Source: Gemmatimonadota bacterium (GTDB lineage Bacteria > Gemmatimonadota > Gemmatimonadetes > Gemmatimonadales > Gemmatimonadaceae). From it: a DNA stretch of 6,114 nt. Of this stretch, positions 1-5,410 are shown in pieces. The translations under genes were made by a program, and so were the position numbers. The stretch is from NCBI GenBank assembly GCA_003131365.1, contig PKVB01000182.1:1-6114 (forward strand), read 5' to 3'. Numbering within the stretch: the first letter of the stretch is position 1; each line of letters starts with the position of its first letter. Below the pieces are notes generated by a model. The model was not told where the DNA came from. It saw nothing but the letters and a program-made list of their open reading frames with translations, and searched no databases.

Positions 1-30
1 GGCAGCGGGCGGCAGCGTAGTTAAAATCCT

Positions 31-630
31 CTACTTGCCCGTATCCGCGTCGGGTGCCCGATTGTGCAGGTTCATCGCCCTTTCGACGCCCTCGCGCAAC
101 CACGTCTCCGCCGTGGCTGTGAGTTGCGGCATCAATGCCAGAATATCTTCCCGTTCATCGCGCGCGAACGGCGACAGCACGAAGTCGGCGAGATCCTTGT
201 AGATCCCCTTCCGCTCCTCGCTAGGGCCAACTCCGATTCGGAGTCGGGCGTACTCCTGCGTGCCGAGCGCGTGCTCCACGCTTTTCAGGCCATTGTGTCC
301 GCCGGCGCTTCCTCGTGGGCGTAGCCTGATGCGCCCGACGGGCAGCTGCACCTCGTCCACCACGATCAGGAGATCCTTCGCGGCACTCCAGAACGGGCGG
401 CGAACGTAATTCTTCAACGCCTGCCCGCTCAGGTTCATGAACGTCTGCGGTTTCACCAGCCTCACTTTCACGCCGCCAACGACGCCGTTCGCGACGTGCG
501 ACTCGCCGTCCTTCTTCCAGCCGTCAAAACGCCAAACGTCGGCGAGGTGGTCGATCAACCACCAGCCGACGTTGTGACGTGTCGCGGCGTACTCGCGGCC
601 CGGATTCCCGAGACCGACTATGACCTTCAA
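31..630 (-). CDS. pth: Peptidyl-tRNA hydrolase (Pth)
   Basis: This cytosolic enzyme cleaves the ester bond of peptidyl-tRNAs released from stalled ribosomes and so recycles tRNA. The 199-residue product has the usual family length. Residues seen at the family's active-site positions are Asn9 in GLGNPG, the catalytic His19 in ATRHNVG, Asn66 in TFMNLSG, Asp92 in VVDEVQLPVG, and Asn113 in GSAGGHNGLKS. The second acidic residue of the usual DxLxLPxG stretch is Gln here, but the catalytic Asp is kept. The start codon is TTG at 628-630. An in-frame TAA at 634-636, two codons upstream, leaves no earlier start, and no ATG lies nearby downstream. A GGA lies about 6 nt before it. The gene begins 50 nt after rplY and is probably cotranscribed with it. 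Family assignment is essentially certain; only the rare start codon is notable. Confidence 0.96.
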   Translation of the reverse strand: MKVIVGLGNPGREYAATRHNVGWWLIDHLADVWRFDGWKKDGESHVANGVVGGVKVRLVKPQTFMNLSGQALKNYVRRPFWSAAKDLLIVVDEVQLPVGRIRLRPRGSAGGHNGLKSVEHALGTQEYARLRIGVGPSEERKGIYKDLADFVLSPFARDEREDILALMPQLTATAETWLREGVERAMNLHNRAPDADTGK

Positions 631-680
631 GGGTTATCCAATAGCGGAGCCAAATCGCCGTATATGAACGTGAGGTCGTA

Positions 681-1397
681 TTACTTCTTGCCGGGCGACT
701 CTCCGCCCTTCTTGCCAGGCGACTCTCCGCCGCCCTCACCCTCTTCCTCTTCACCCGGGCCCTTGCCGATGACTTCGGGCTCGGCCACTCCTTCTGCGGC
801 ACCTTCAACGGCCTCGACAGCCGGGGCCTCCTCGATCACCGCGCGCGGCGCGGCAAGAACCGCGACCGAAGTCTCGGGATCGTCGAGAACCTTGACGCTC
901 GCGGGAAGCTTGATGTCGCTGACGTGGAGCGAATCACCGATCACCATGTTGGTGACGTCGAGCTCGGCGTGATCGGGGATGTCCGACGGATCGACCTCGA
1001 TCTCCAGCTCACGGAGCGTCTGGTCGAGAACTCCGCCCTCGAGCCGCACGCCTTCCGGAATTCCGTTCAGGACGATCGGAATGTTGACGGTGACCTTCTC
1101 GCCGGCGACGAGCGCCTGGAAATCAACGTGAAGGATCTGTCGCTTGATCGGATGGCGCTGGATCTCGCGAATGAGTGTCTTCGCGGTCTGTCCACCGACC
1201 GTCACTTCGATGACGGTGCTCTCGGCCTGAATGTGCCCGAGCATCTTGTCGAGATCACGCGCGTTGAGCGAGAGCGACAGGGGATCGCGTCCGTGTCCGT
1301 AGATCACCGCGGGGACCTGTCCCTGGCGGCGAAGAGAACGGGCGGCGCCCTTTCCTGAAATGTCGCGAGCTGTCGCGTTAAATGAGACTACTGCCAT
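681..1397 (-). CDS. rplY: 50S ribosomal protein bL25, long CTC/TL5 form
   Basis: bL25 binds 5S rRNA in the central protuberance of the large ribosomal subunit. The long form, called Ctc or TL5, adds a second beta domain. The product is 238 residues. Residues about 4-93 are the 5S-binding domain (GKGAARSLRRQGQVPAVIYG, then REIQRHPIKRQILHVDF). Residues about 98-185 are the TL5-like domain (VNIPIVLNGIPEGVR, then DVTNMVIGDSLHVSDI). The tail from about 187 is Ala/Glu/Gly-rich and ends in two copies of GGESPGKK. I chose ATG 1395-1397 because the family begins at this point (MAVVSFNATARD) and GGGAAG lies 8 nt upstream. The ATG at 1440-1442 would add 15 residues not expected in the family. The start lies 2 nt after the stop of the small ORF, suggesting coupled translation. 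Acidic or low-complexity tails are common in long bL25; this basic-ended repeat is less so. Confidence 0.95.
   Translation of the reverse strand: MAVVSFNATARDISGKGAARSLRRQGQVPAVIYGHGRDPLSLSLNARDLDKMLGHIQAESTVIEVTVGGQTAKTLIREIQRHPIKRQILHVDFQALVAGEKVTVNIPIVLNGIPEGVRLEGGVLDQTLRELEIEVDPSDIPDHAELDVTNMVIGDSLHVSDIKLPASVKVLDDPETSVAVLAAPRAVIEEAPAVEAVEGAAEGVAEPEVIGKGPGEEEEGEGGGESPGKKGGESPGKK
684..731 (-). repeat. Two tandem 24-nt repeats at the 3' end of rplY
   Basis: Units 684-707 and 708-731 are identical except at one base (693 versus 717). Each encodes GGESPGKK, giving the last 16 residues of bL25 (223-230 and 231-238). The unit is in frame and ends directly at the TAA stop (681-683). It looks like a recent in-frame duplication. 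Confidence 0.9.
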
Positions 1398-1399
1398 GA

Positions 1400-1504
1400 T
1401 TAGTTCTTCCCTATGGGCGTGAACAACTTGTGTAACGCCCATTCGATAAAGTCCAAAACCGCTGCCGCGAACTCTTTCGCGACTTTCCCGATTACTTCCG
1501 CCAT
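1400..1504 (-). CDS. Small ORF, 34-residue amphipathic peptide, unknown function
   Basis: I do not recognise this peptide. It runs from ATG 1502-1504 to TAA 1400-1402 and fills the prs-rplY gap, starting 6 nt after the prs stop and ending 2 nt before the rplY ATG. A good ribosome binding site (GAAGGA, 1514-1519) lies 9 nt upstream. The product starts MAEVIGKVAKEFAAAV and ends KLFTPIGKN. If helical, residues 4, 5, 8, 12, 16, 19, 20, 24, 27 and 28 (Val, Ile, Val, Phe, Val, Phe, Ile, Leu, Leu, Phe) make one hydrophobic face, with Glu3, Lys7, Lys10, Glu11, Asp18, His25 and Lys26 on the others. This suggests a membrane-surface or protein-binding helix rather than a spanning segment, which is inference. 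It is not in the rplY frame. It could instead be a leader ORF whose translation couples prs to rplY. The ribosome binding site, tight packing and amphipathicity make a translated gene more likely than chance. Confidence 0.6.
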   Translation of the reverse strand: MAEVIGKVAKEFAAAVLDFIEWALHKLFTPIGKN

Positions 1505-1510
1505 TTCACT

Positions 1511-2467
1511 CTATCCTTCGAACAGCGAGCTCACCGACTGCTCGCTGTGTATGTAGCGAATCGCCTTCGCCAGCAGATCGCCAACCGACAACACACACAG
1601 CGTCGGGAATCTCTTCGCCTTCGGAATCATGACGGTATCGGTTACCGTCACTTCCTTGATCGGCGCCTTCGAGAGTCTCTCCACTGATTGTCCCGAAAGA
1701 AGGGCGTGCGTGGCACAAACGTAAATGTCGCGCGCGCCCAGATCCTTCAGAGCCATTGCCGCTTCGGACACCGTGCCCGCGGTGTCGATCATGTCGTCCG
1801 CGAGCAAGCAGTCCCTTCCTTCGACTTCACCGACGACGTTGACGACTTCCGATACATTCGCCTTCGGCCGTCTCTTGTCGATGATTGCGAGCGAGCCGTT
1901 GAGTCGTTTTGCGAACCCTCGGGCCATCTTGGCCGAGCCTACATCCGGCGCGACGACGACGAGCTCGTGCAAATCCTTTTTTCTGTAATGCGAAACGAAC
2001 ACCGGCGCCGCGTACAGGTGATCCACCGGAACATCGAAGAACCCCTGCAGCTGGTGCTGATGAAAGTCCAATCCAAGAACTCGGTTTGCACCAGCTGTGA
2101 CGATCATGTTCGCCAGCAGCTTGGCGCCTATCGCTACTCTTGGCTGGTCCTTTCGGTCCTGCCGCGAATATCCGTAGTAGGGCATCACGCACGTGATACG
2201 TGCCGCCGATGCCCGGCGCGCCGCGTCGATCAGGAGCAACAGCTCCATGATGTTGTCGGCCGGCGGATTTGTCGGCTGCACGATGAAGACGTCGTTCCCT
2301 CTGACGTTCTCGTCGATGCGGACGAAAATCTCGCCGTCGGCGAAGCGGTTGACCGTCGTCTTGCAGAACGGAACATCCAGCATTCGCGCTATCTCACCGC
2401 ACAGATCCGGATTCCCGGGCCCGGCGATGAGCTTGAAGCCATGAGCGGGTACGGATAGTCCGTCCAT
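1511..2467 (-). CDS. prs: Ribose-phosphate pyrophosphokinase (PRPP synthetase, class I)
   Basis: This cytosolic enzyme transfers pyrophosphate from ATP to ribose 5-phosphate to make PRPP, the precursor of purines, pyrimidines, NAD, histidine and tryptophan. The 318-residue product matches the usual length. Visible sites in order are FADGE (43-46 region), the ATP-binding YSRQDRK (100-106), the metal and ATP site around His136 in DFHQHQLQGFFD, VVAPDVGSAKMA (171-182), the flexible catalytic loop DKRRPKAN (197-204) with Lys198, and the ribose-5-phosphate/PRPP loop DDMIDTAGT (224-232). The C-terminus, SVSSLFEG, is typical. DFHQHQ is a variation on the common DLHAxQ. The ATG at 2465-2467 follows AAGG by 4 nt. 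It lies 39 nt after tRNA-Gln, with no terminator seen, and is likely transcribed through from ispE. The stop is TAG (1511-1513), and the small ORF begins downstream in the same frame. Confidence 0.97.
   Translation of the reverse strand: MDGLSVPAHGFKLIAGPGNPDLCGEIARMLDVPFCKTTVNRFADGEIFVRIDENVRGNDVFIVQPTNPPADNIMELLLLIDAARRASAARITCVMPYYGYSRQDRKDQPRVAIGAKLLANMIVTAGANRVLGLDFHQHQLQGFFDVPVDHLYAAPVFVSHYRKKDLHELVVVAPDVGSAKMARGFAKRLNGSLAIIDKRRPKANVSEVVNVVGEVEGRDCLLADDMIDTAGTVSEAAMALKDLGARDIYVCATHALLSGQSVERLSKAPIKEVTVTDTVMIPKAKRFPTLCVLSVGDLLAKAIRYIHSEQSVSSLFEG
1514..1519 (-). promoter_or_regulatory. Ribosome binding site of the small ORF, overlapping the 3' end of prs
   Basis: The minus strand reads GAAGGA here, 9 nt before the ATG at 1502-1504. 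It overlaps the last codons of prs, as expected for coupled genes in one transcript. It is one of the better Shine-Dalgarno matches in the window and is the main reason for calling the small ORF. Confidence 0.6.
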
Positions 2468-2506
2468 GCAGCCTTACAAGTTAAGTGGGCAAGGGACCTG
2501 GATCAA

Positions 2507-2577
2507 TTGCCCCTGGTGGATTCGAACCACCATTACCGGATCCAAAGACCGATGTCCTGCCATTGGACGAAGGGGCA
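2507..2577 (-). tRNA. tRNA-Gln (anticodon TTG)
   Basis: The minus strand folds into a full cloverleaf. The acceptor stem is TGCCCCT/AGGGGCA, the D-stem GTCC/GGAC with loop AATGGCA, the anticodon loop CTTTGGA with TTG at 2543-2545, a 4-nt variable region TAAT, and the T-arm GGTGG/CCACC with loop TTCGAAT. The discriminator base is A (2507) and CCA is not encoded, so it must be added after transcription. The weak U1-A72 pair is a known identity element of tRNA-Gln. The anticodon stem is imperfect: 27-43 is U-G and 31-39 is U-U. The 5' end lies 14 nt after the ispE stop, so the tRNA is probably cut from the operon transcript. It decodes CAA and, by wobble, CAG. Confidence 0.95.
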
Positions 2578-2591
2578 GCGGAAAGCGAAAG

Positions 2592-3488
2592 CTAGTCCAG
2601 AAGCTCCACAGGGACAACGCTCTCGGCTGTGCGGGTTACGATGACTTTCGTTCCCTCCGGAACTTGCAGCGGAGGAAGATCCGCCCTGCCCTCAACCTGA
2701 CGCGTCTTGATGCCTGGCACCTTGAACACGGTCGACCCCGATCCGCTCATCCTATAGAAGAGTCCGTGCCGGTCGCCGCGCGCCAGCAGCGCATCGATCG
2801 CGGGAAATCGGGGTCTCACCACCGCCTCGAAATCGTTGACCGACCGCTTCGCCGCCGACTCCCAGTCGCCGAACATTTCGGCGGTGAGCTCCGGCACCGC
2901 GCGCGGGCGCGCCGTGTGCGACGCGTCCAGGAGCGCGTACGCCTCGCCTGTATCGATGGCGAAGGGCGGAAAAAAAAGCTGGACATCTCTCGACGGCAGC
3001 GCCGCGAGCTCCAGGAGCTGTTCTCCGCGCCCCCACGCAAGTGCCATCACGAAATCGCTGGCGAGGAATGGAACGTCCGATCCGAGACGGCTCGCCAGGG
3101 CCCGGAGCGCGTCGGCCTTGAGAGGATTCGGGGAAAGCGCGTTCAGAATGCGCAGTACCGCCGCGGCATCGGCGCTCCCGCCACCTAGCCCGCCGCCTAT
3201 TGGAATCCGCTTCTTGATCACGATCTCGAACCCGCCCGGCCAGTCCGCTTCCTCGGCGTAAAGCTCAGCGGCCCGATAGGCGAGATTTTGTTCCTGCGGC
3301 TGATCGCGCATCACGCCGCAGCGGAGTGTGCGCGCTTTCGTCCTGATGTGCAGTCGCACGTCGTCTCCCAGATCGAGCCTCAGAAACACGGTCTCGATCG
3401 AGTGAAAACCGTCCGGTTCCTTGTTGAGAACCCGCAGCGAGAGATTGATCTTCGCCTGCGCGAGAGTTCTTCCGCCTCGCCCGATCAT
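2592..3488 (-). CDS. ispE: 4-diphosphocytidyl-2-C-methyl-D-erythritol kinase (IspE)
   Basis: IspE is the ATP-dependent kinase of the MEP pathway to isopentenyl diphosphate. It phosphorylates the 2-hydroxyl of CDP-methylerythritol in the cytosol. The 298-residue product is a GHMP kinase of normal length. The N-terminal motif AKINLSLRV (12-20) includes Lys13. NKEPDGFHSIET (22-33) follows, then the ATP-binding loop PIGGGLGGGSADAA (96-109), the catalytic Asp138 in LGSDVPF, and the glycine-rich MSGSGSTVF (247-255). I chose ATG 3486-3488 because it places the conserved Lys where expected. The open frame continues upstream to about 3821, but that part overlaps the membrane-protein gene and resembles nothing. 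The start overlaps the upstream stop as ATGA, implying translational coupling. The final residues after about 257 are less conserved. The stop is TAG at 2592-2594. Confidence 0.95.
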   Translation of the reverse strand: MIGRGGRTLAQAKINLSLRVLNKEPDGFHSIETVFLRLDLGDDVRLHIRTKARTLRCGVMRDQPQEQNLAYRAAELYAEEADWPGGFEIVIKKRIPIGGGLGGGSADAAAVLRILNALSPNPLKADALRALASRLGSDVPFLASDFVMALAWGRGEQLLELAALPSRDVQLFFPPFAIDTGEAYALLDASHTARPRAVPELTAEMFGDWESAAKRSVNDFEAVVRPRFPAIDALLARGDRHGLFYRMSGSGSTVFKVPGIKTRQVEGRADLPPLQVPEGTKVIVTRTAESVVPVELLD

Positions 3489-4495
3489 GCCGTCGCGTCC
3501 GGCGCCGGCTGGAGATCGCGAAGCTTCACGCCGAGGCGCGCGAAGTAGTAGGCTCCGATCACCGTGATCGGGATGAAGGAGAAGAGGTGATATCCGATCG
3601 CCCACGTCGCTGCCTGTTGCTGGCCAATTCCGTAGACCGAGAGGCCCTGCACGGACATGTACTCGAACACCCCAAAAAACCCGGGAAGCGCCGGCACCGC
3701 GGTGCCTAGGGCGATGAATGCCTGGAGAAAGAGTGCGGCAGATAACGGCGCGGTGATGCCCACCGCTTTGAATGAAAGCCAGAAGCCGAGCGCGTTGAGC
3801 AGCCAGTGCGCGAGCGTCCATCCGAACACCGCCGCGAACCGCCCCGGACTCCGCAGCACGCTCAGCCCATTCACGAAGGTCTCGAGCACTTTGCGTCCCC
3901 GCTGTTCAGTGGCCGGCGAGACCCGCCGCGCGAAAAGCTCGAACAGCCGAAGAAGGTGCTGCGGGAAGAAAACGAGAGCGTAGAGCGCGAGGAGCAGGAG
4001 GACGACGACCGCGCCCGCTCCGGTTGCGAATGAGCTGAGTGGCCGACCCGCCAGCGTCGCGACGCCGGAGAGTGCTGGATCGAGCAACGCTATCGCCGCG
4101 AGGAGCAGCAGCACGATCGCATCGAAGAGGCGATCAACCGCCAGGGAGGCGAGCGATGTGGCGAACGGCAGCGGTGCTTCCTTCGTCAGCGCGTACGCTC
4201 TCGCAATCTCGCCGGCGCGGGCGGGCACTACGTTGTTCACCATCATACCCACCGCCGTCGCGCGCCAGAGCGGGCCGAAGGGAAGCTTGCCGGCCACGGG
4301 CTCGAGAATCGTCTGCCACCTGCGCGCGCGTAAAGCGAAGATCGCCGTCGCGCAGAACATCGCCGCGGCGAAGAGCAGGGGATCAGCTTCCGATAGTCTG
4401 TGCGCTACATCAGTGGGTGAGATTCCGTGGAGCGTCCAGTAGATGAGCGCGGCGCTCAGCACTGCTCCGAGTGCGGCGCGCCATCCGGGTCGCAA
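3485..4495 (-). CDS. UPF0104 / lysylphosphatidylglycerol synthase TM-region family membrane protein
   Basis: This is an integral inner-membrane protein of 336 residues. It matches the superfamily named after the transmembrane part of MprF (YbhN/AglD-like), whose members are linked to lipid translocation or glycolipid metabolism; the exact substrate is unknown. Hydrophobic segments lie near residues 8-23, 38-56, 119-138, 159-177, 219-242, 252-270 and 297-318. Family-type motifs are NNVVPARAGEIARAY (87-101), VDRLFD (120-125) and VPALPGFFGVFEY (267-279). There is no C-terminal aminoacyl-transferase domain, so it is not a complete MprF. The start is TTG (4493-4495). It lies one codon after the in-frame TAG stop of the preceding gene, which rules out any earlier start, and Arg2 and Arg6 before the first membrane segment suit it. 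The Shine-Dalgarno sequence is weak, so translation probably depends on the upstream gene. The stop overlaps the ispE start (ATGA). Confidence 0.85.
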   Translation of the reverse strand: MRPGWRAALGAVLSAALIYWTLHGISPTDVAHRLSEADPLLFAAAMFCATAIFALRARRWQTILEPVAGKLPFGPLWRATAVGMMVNNVVPARAGEIARAYALTKEAPLPFATSLASLAVDRLFDAIVLLLLAAIALLDPALSGVATLAGRPLSSFATGAGAVVVLLLLALYALVFFPQHLLRLFELFARRVSPATEQRGRKVLETFVNGLSVLRSPGRFAAVFGWTLAHWLLNALGFWLSFKAVGITAPLSAALFLQAFIALGTAVPALPGFFGVFEYMSVQGLSVYGIGQQQAATWAIGYHLFSFIPITVIGAYYFARLGVKLRDLQPAPDATA

Positions 4496-4498
4496 CGG

Positions 4499-5344
4499 CT
4501 ACTCTGCTGCCGCGAGCTCTACCAGATCAACGAGCTCGTCCACGAGCGCGCGTGTCGGCGGAGTTCCACTCTTCTTGAGGGCGCGGCGAATCTCGGCGGC
4601 GCGCTCGATGGCGCTCTGTCCGCGGTAGAGCAGCTGTTGAATCGGGACGAGGTCGGTCGCCGTGGGCTGCGGTCCCGAGTGGCGGGTATCGAGCCCGCGC
4701 ATCGTCGCCAGGCTCGAGTTCAACACATCCCGCAGCTCCTGGCCGCGGGGCGGAGTCCGGGGCGGTGGCGGCGGCACTTCGCGCGAGGGAGTCGGGACGC
4801 GCTTCACTTCAGGAGACAGAGTGCCCGGGCCGATGCCGCCACTCTGCTCACGGAGCTGCTGCTCGTAGTGCGTCTTTGGGTTCGGAGCGACGTAGATGAT
4901 GTGCTGACCGTCGTCGTTGAAAAAAAGCTGCGAGATGGGGATGATCAAATCTTCCGTCTGCTCCTTCCGTGCGGGCGCGAACCGCGCCAGGCGCCGCAGA
5001 CTTTCCTCTACTCGCACATCCTGATCGACGCCCCAGCTCCGCACCGATCTCACCAGCAGCTTCAGGTCCTCGATCACGCCGATGAGCGCGCGCTGGAGCT
5101 CGGGCTCCCACGTGGTCGCCCCATGGACGACGCCCGAGCCGATTCGCTCGACCGTCATCGCCACCTGAACGATCCCACCCGCCTTTGCCATCGTCGCACT
5201 GCCGCGCAGTCCGCGCGCCGCGGCGGCGAATTGCGTCGCATCGGAAGGCTCCATCGCTTTTTTCGCGGCCAGCGACTCCAGACGCGTGAGATACTCACTC
5301 GCCTCGAGAGAAAAGAAATCCAGCAGCCGGCCCGGCATCGTCAT
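4499..5344 (-). CDS. Uncharacterised protein with a degenerate HPt-like N-terminal domain
   Basis: The 281-residue product is soluble, with no signal peptide or membrane segment. Residues about 7-105 resemble a histidine phosphotransfer (HPt) four-helix domain as in CheA P1. The first helix is LLDFFSLEASEYLTRLESL (7-25). RGLRGSATMAKAGG (44-57) then aligns with the HTLKGSA signature, and VERI (65-68) falls at the distance of the usual LENL. The phosphoacceptor His is replaced by Arg44, so phosphotransfer is not expected. Then come a central segment with DLIIPISQLFF (132-142), a Pro-rich linker (about 183-200, with five consecutive Pro at 191-195), and a helical C-terminus carrying the related DLVPIQQLLY (231-240) and ending in ELVDLVELAAAE. 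The ATG at 5342-5344 follows GGAG by 9 nt; a second ATG two codons later is less well spaced. Function is unknown. A signalling scaffold or pseudo-HPt is an inference. No kinase or response regulator lies in this window. Confidence 0.8.
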   Translation of the reverse strand: MTMPGRLLDFFSLEASEYLTRLESLAAKKAMEPSDATQFAAAARGLRGSATMAKAGGIVQVAMTVERIGSGVVHGATTWEPELQRALIGVIEDLKLLVRSVRSWGVDQDVRVEESLRRLARFAPARKEQTEDLIIPISQLFFNDDGQHIIYVAPNPKTHYEQQLREQSGGIGPGTLSPEVKRVPTPSREVPPPPPRTPPRGQELRDVLNSSLATMRGLDTRHSGPQPTATDLVPIQQLLYRGQSAIERAAEIRRALKKSGTPPTRALVDELVDLVELAAAE

Positions 5345-5373
5345 CAGCGCATTCTCCAGATCACATCCGAAAG

Positions 5374-5393
5374 GTGAGCGGTTTGGCGCTCAC
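5374..5393 (-). terminator. Perfect 7-bp inverted repeat in the pdxJ-downstream gap, possible weak terminator or attenuator
   Basis: On the minus strand GTGAGCG, a 6-nt loop and CGCTCAC form a perfect stem in the 66-nt gap between the pdxJ stop and the next start. It is followed by CTTTCGG, not a U-run, so it is a poor intrinsic terminator. It may act as an mRNA processing or stability element, or may have no role. Confidence 0.3.
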
Positions 5394-5410
5394 AGTCAAA
5401 GCTCAACCCT

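Noticed and set aside
1..30. Start of another gene downstream of pth
   Set aside because: The 30 bases after the pth stop show no start codon or recognisable terminator on the minus strand, and are too short to judge.
631..680. Hairpin or small ORF in the rplY-pth gap
   Set aside because: Only a 3- to 4-bp pairing is possible and no start codon with a usable frame is present.
1398..1442. Longer rplY start at ATG 1440-1442
   Set aside because: It would add 15 residues before the family's usual first residues and run across the small ORF. The ATG at 1395-1397 has a well placed GGGAAG.
1688..2458. Open frame of 256 codons on the plus strand
   Set aside because: It is antisense to the strongly conserved prs gene and its product has no family features.
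2477..2505. Possible promoter for prs: TTGATC, 17-nt spacer, TAACTT on the minus strand
   Set aside because: The spacing is right, but the -35 matches 4 of 6 and the -10 only 3 of 6 positions, and the leader would be almost absent. Too weak to call without transcript data.
2507..2577. tRNA-Gln as an integration site of a mobile element
   Set aside because: Both flanks are conserved housekeeping genes, with no integrase and no repeated tRNA 3' end in the window.
3489..3821. Upstream extension of ispE to a 409-residue product
   Set aside because: The added residues overlap the membrane-protein gene in another frame and resemble no GHMP kinase N-terminus. The ATG at 3486-3488 gives normal length and an ATGA overlap.
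4427..5377. Long open frame of 316 codons on the plus strand
   Set aside because: It is antisense to the HPt-like gene across its whole length. Its product is Arg/His/Leu-rich with no recognisable motif, as expected for a shadow frame in GC-rich coding DNA.
5394..5399. TTGACT resembling a -35 box upstream of the HPt-like gene
   Set aside because: No acceptable -10 hexamer lies 16 to 19 nt downstream, and the hairpin occupies that spacer.
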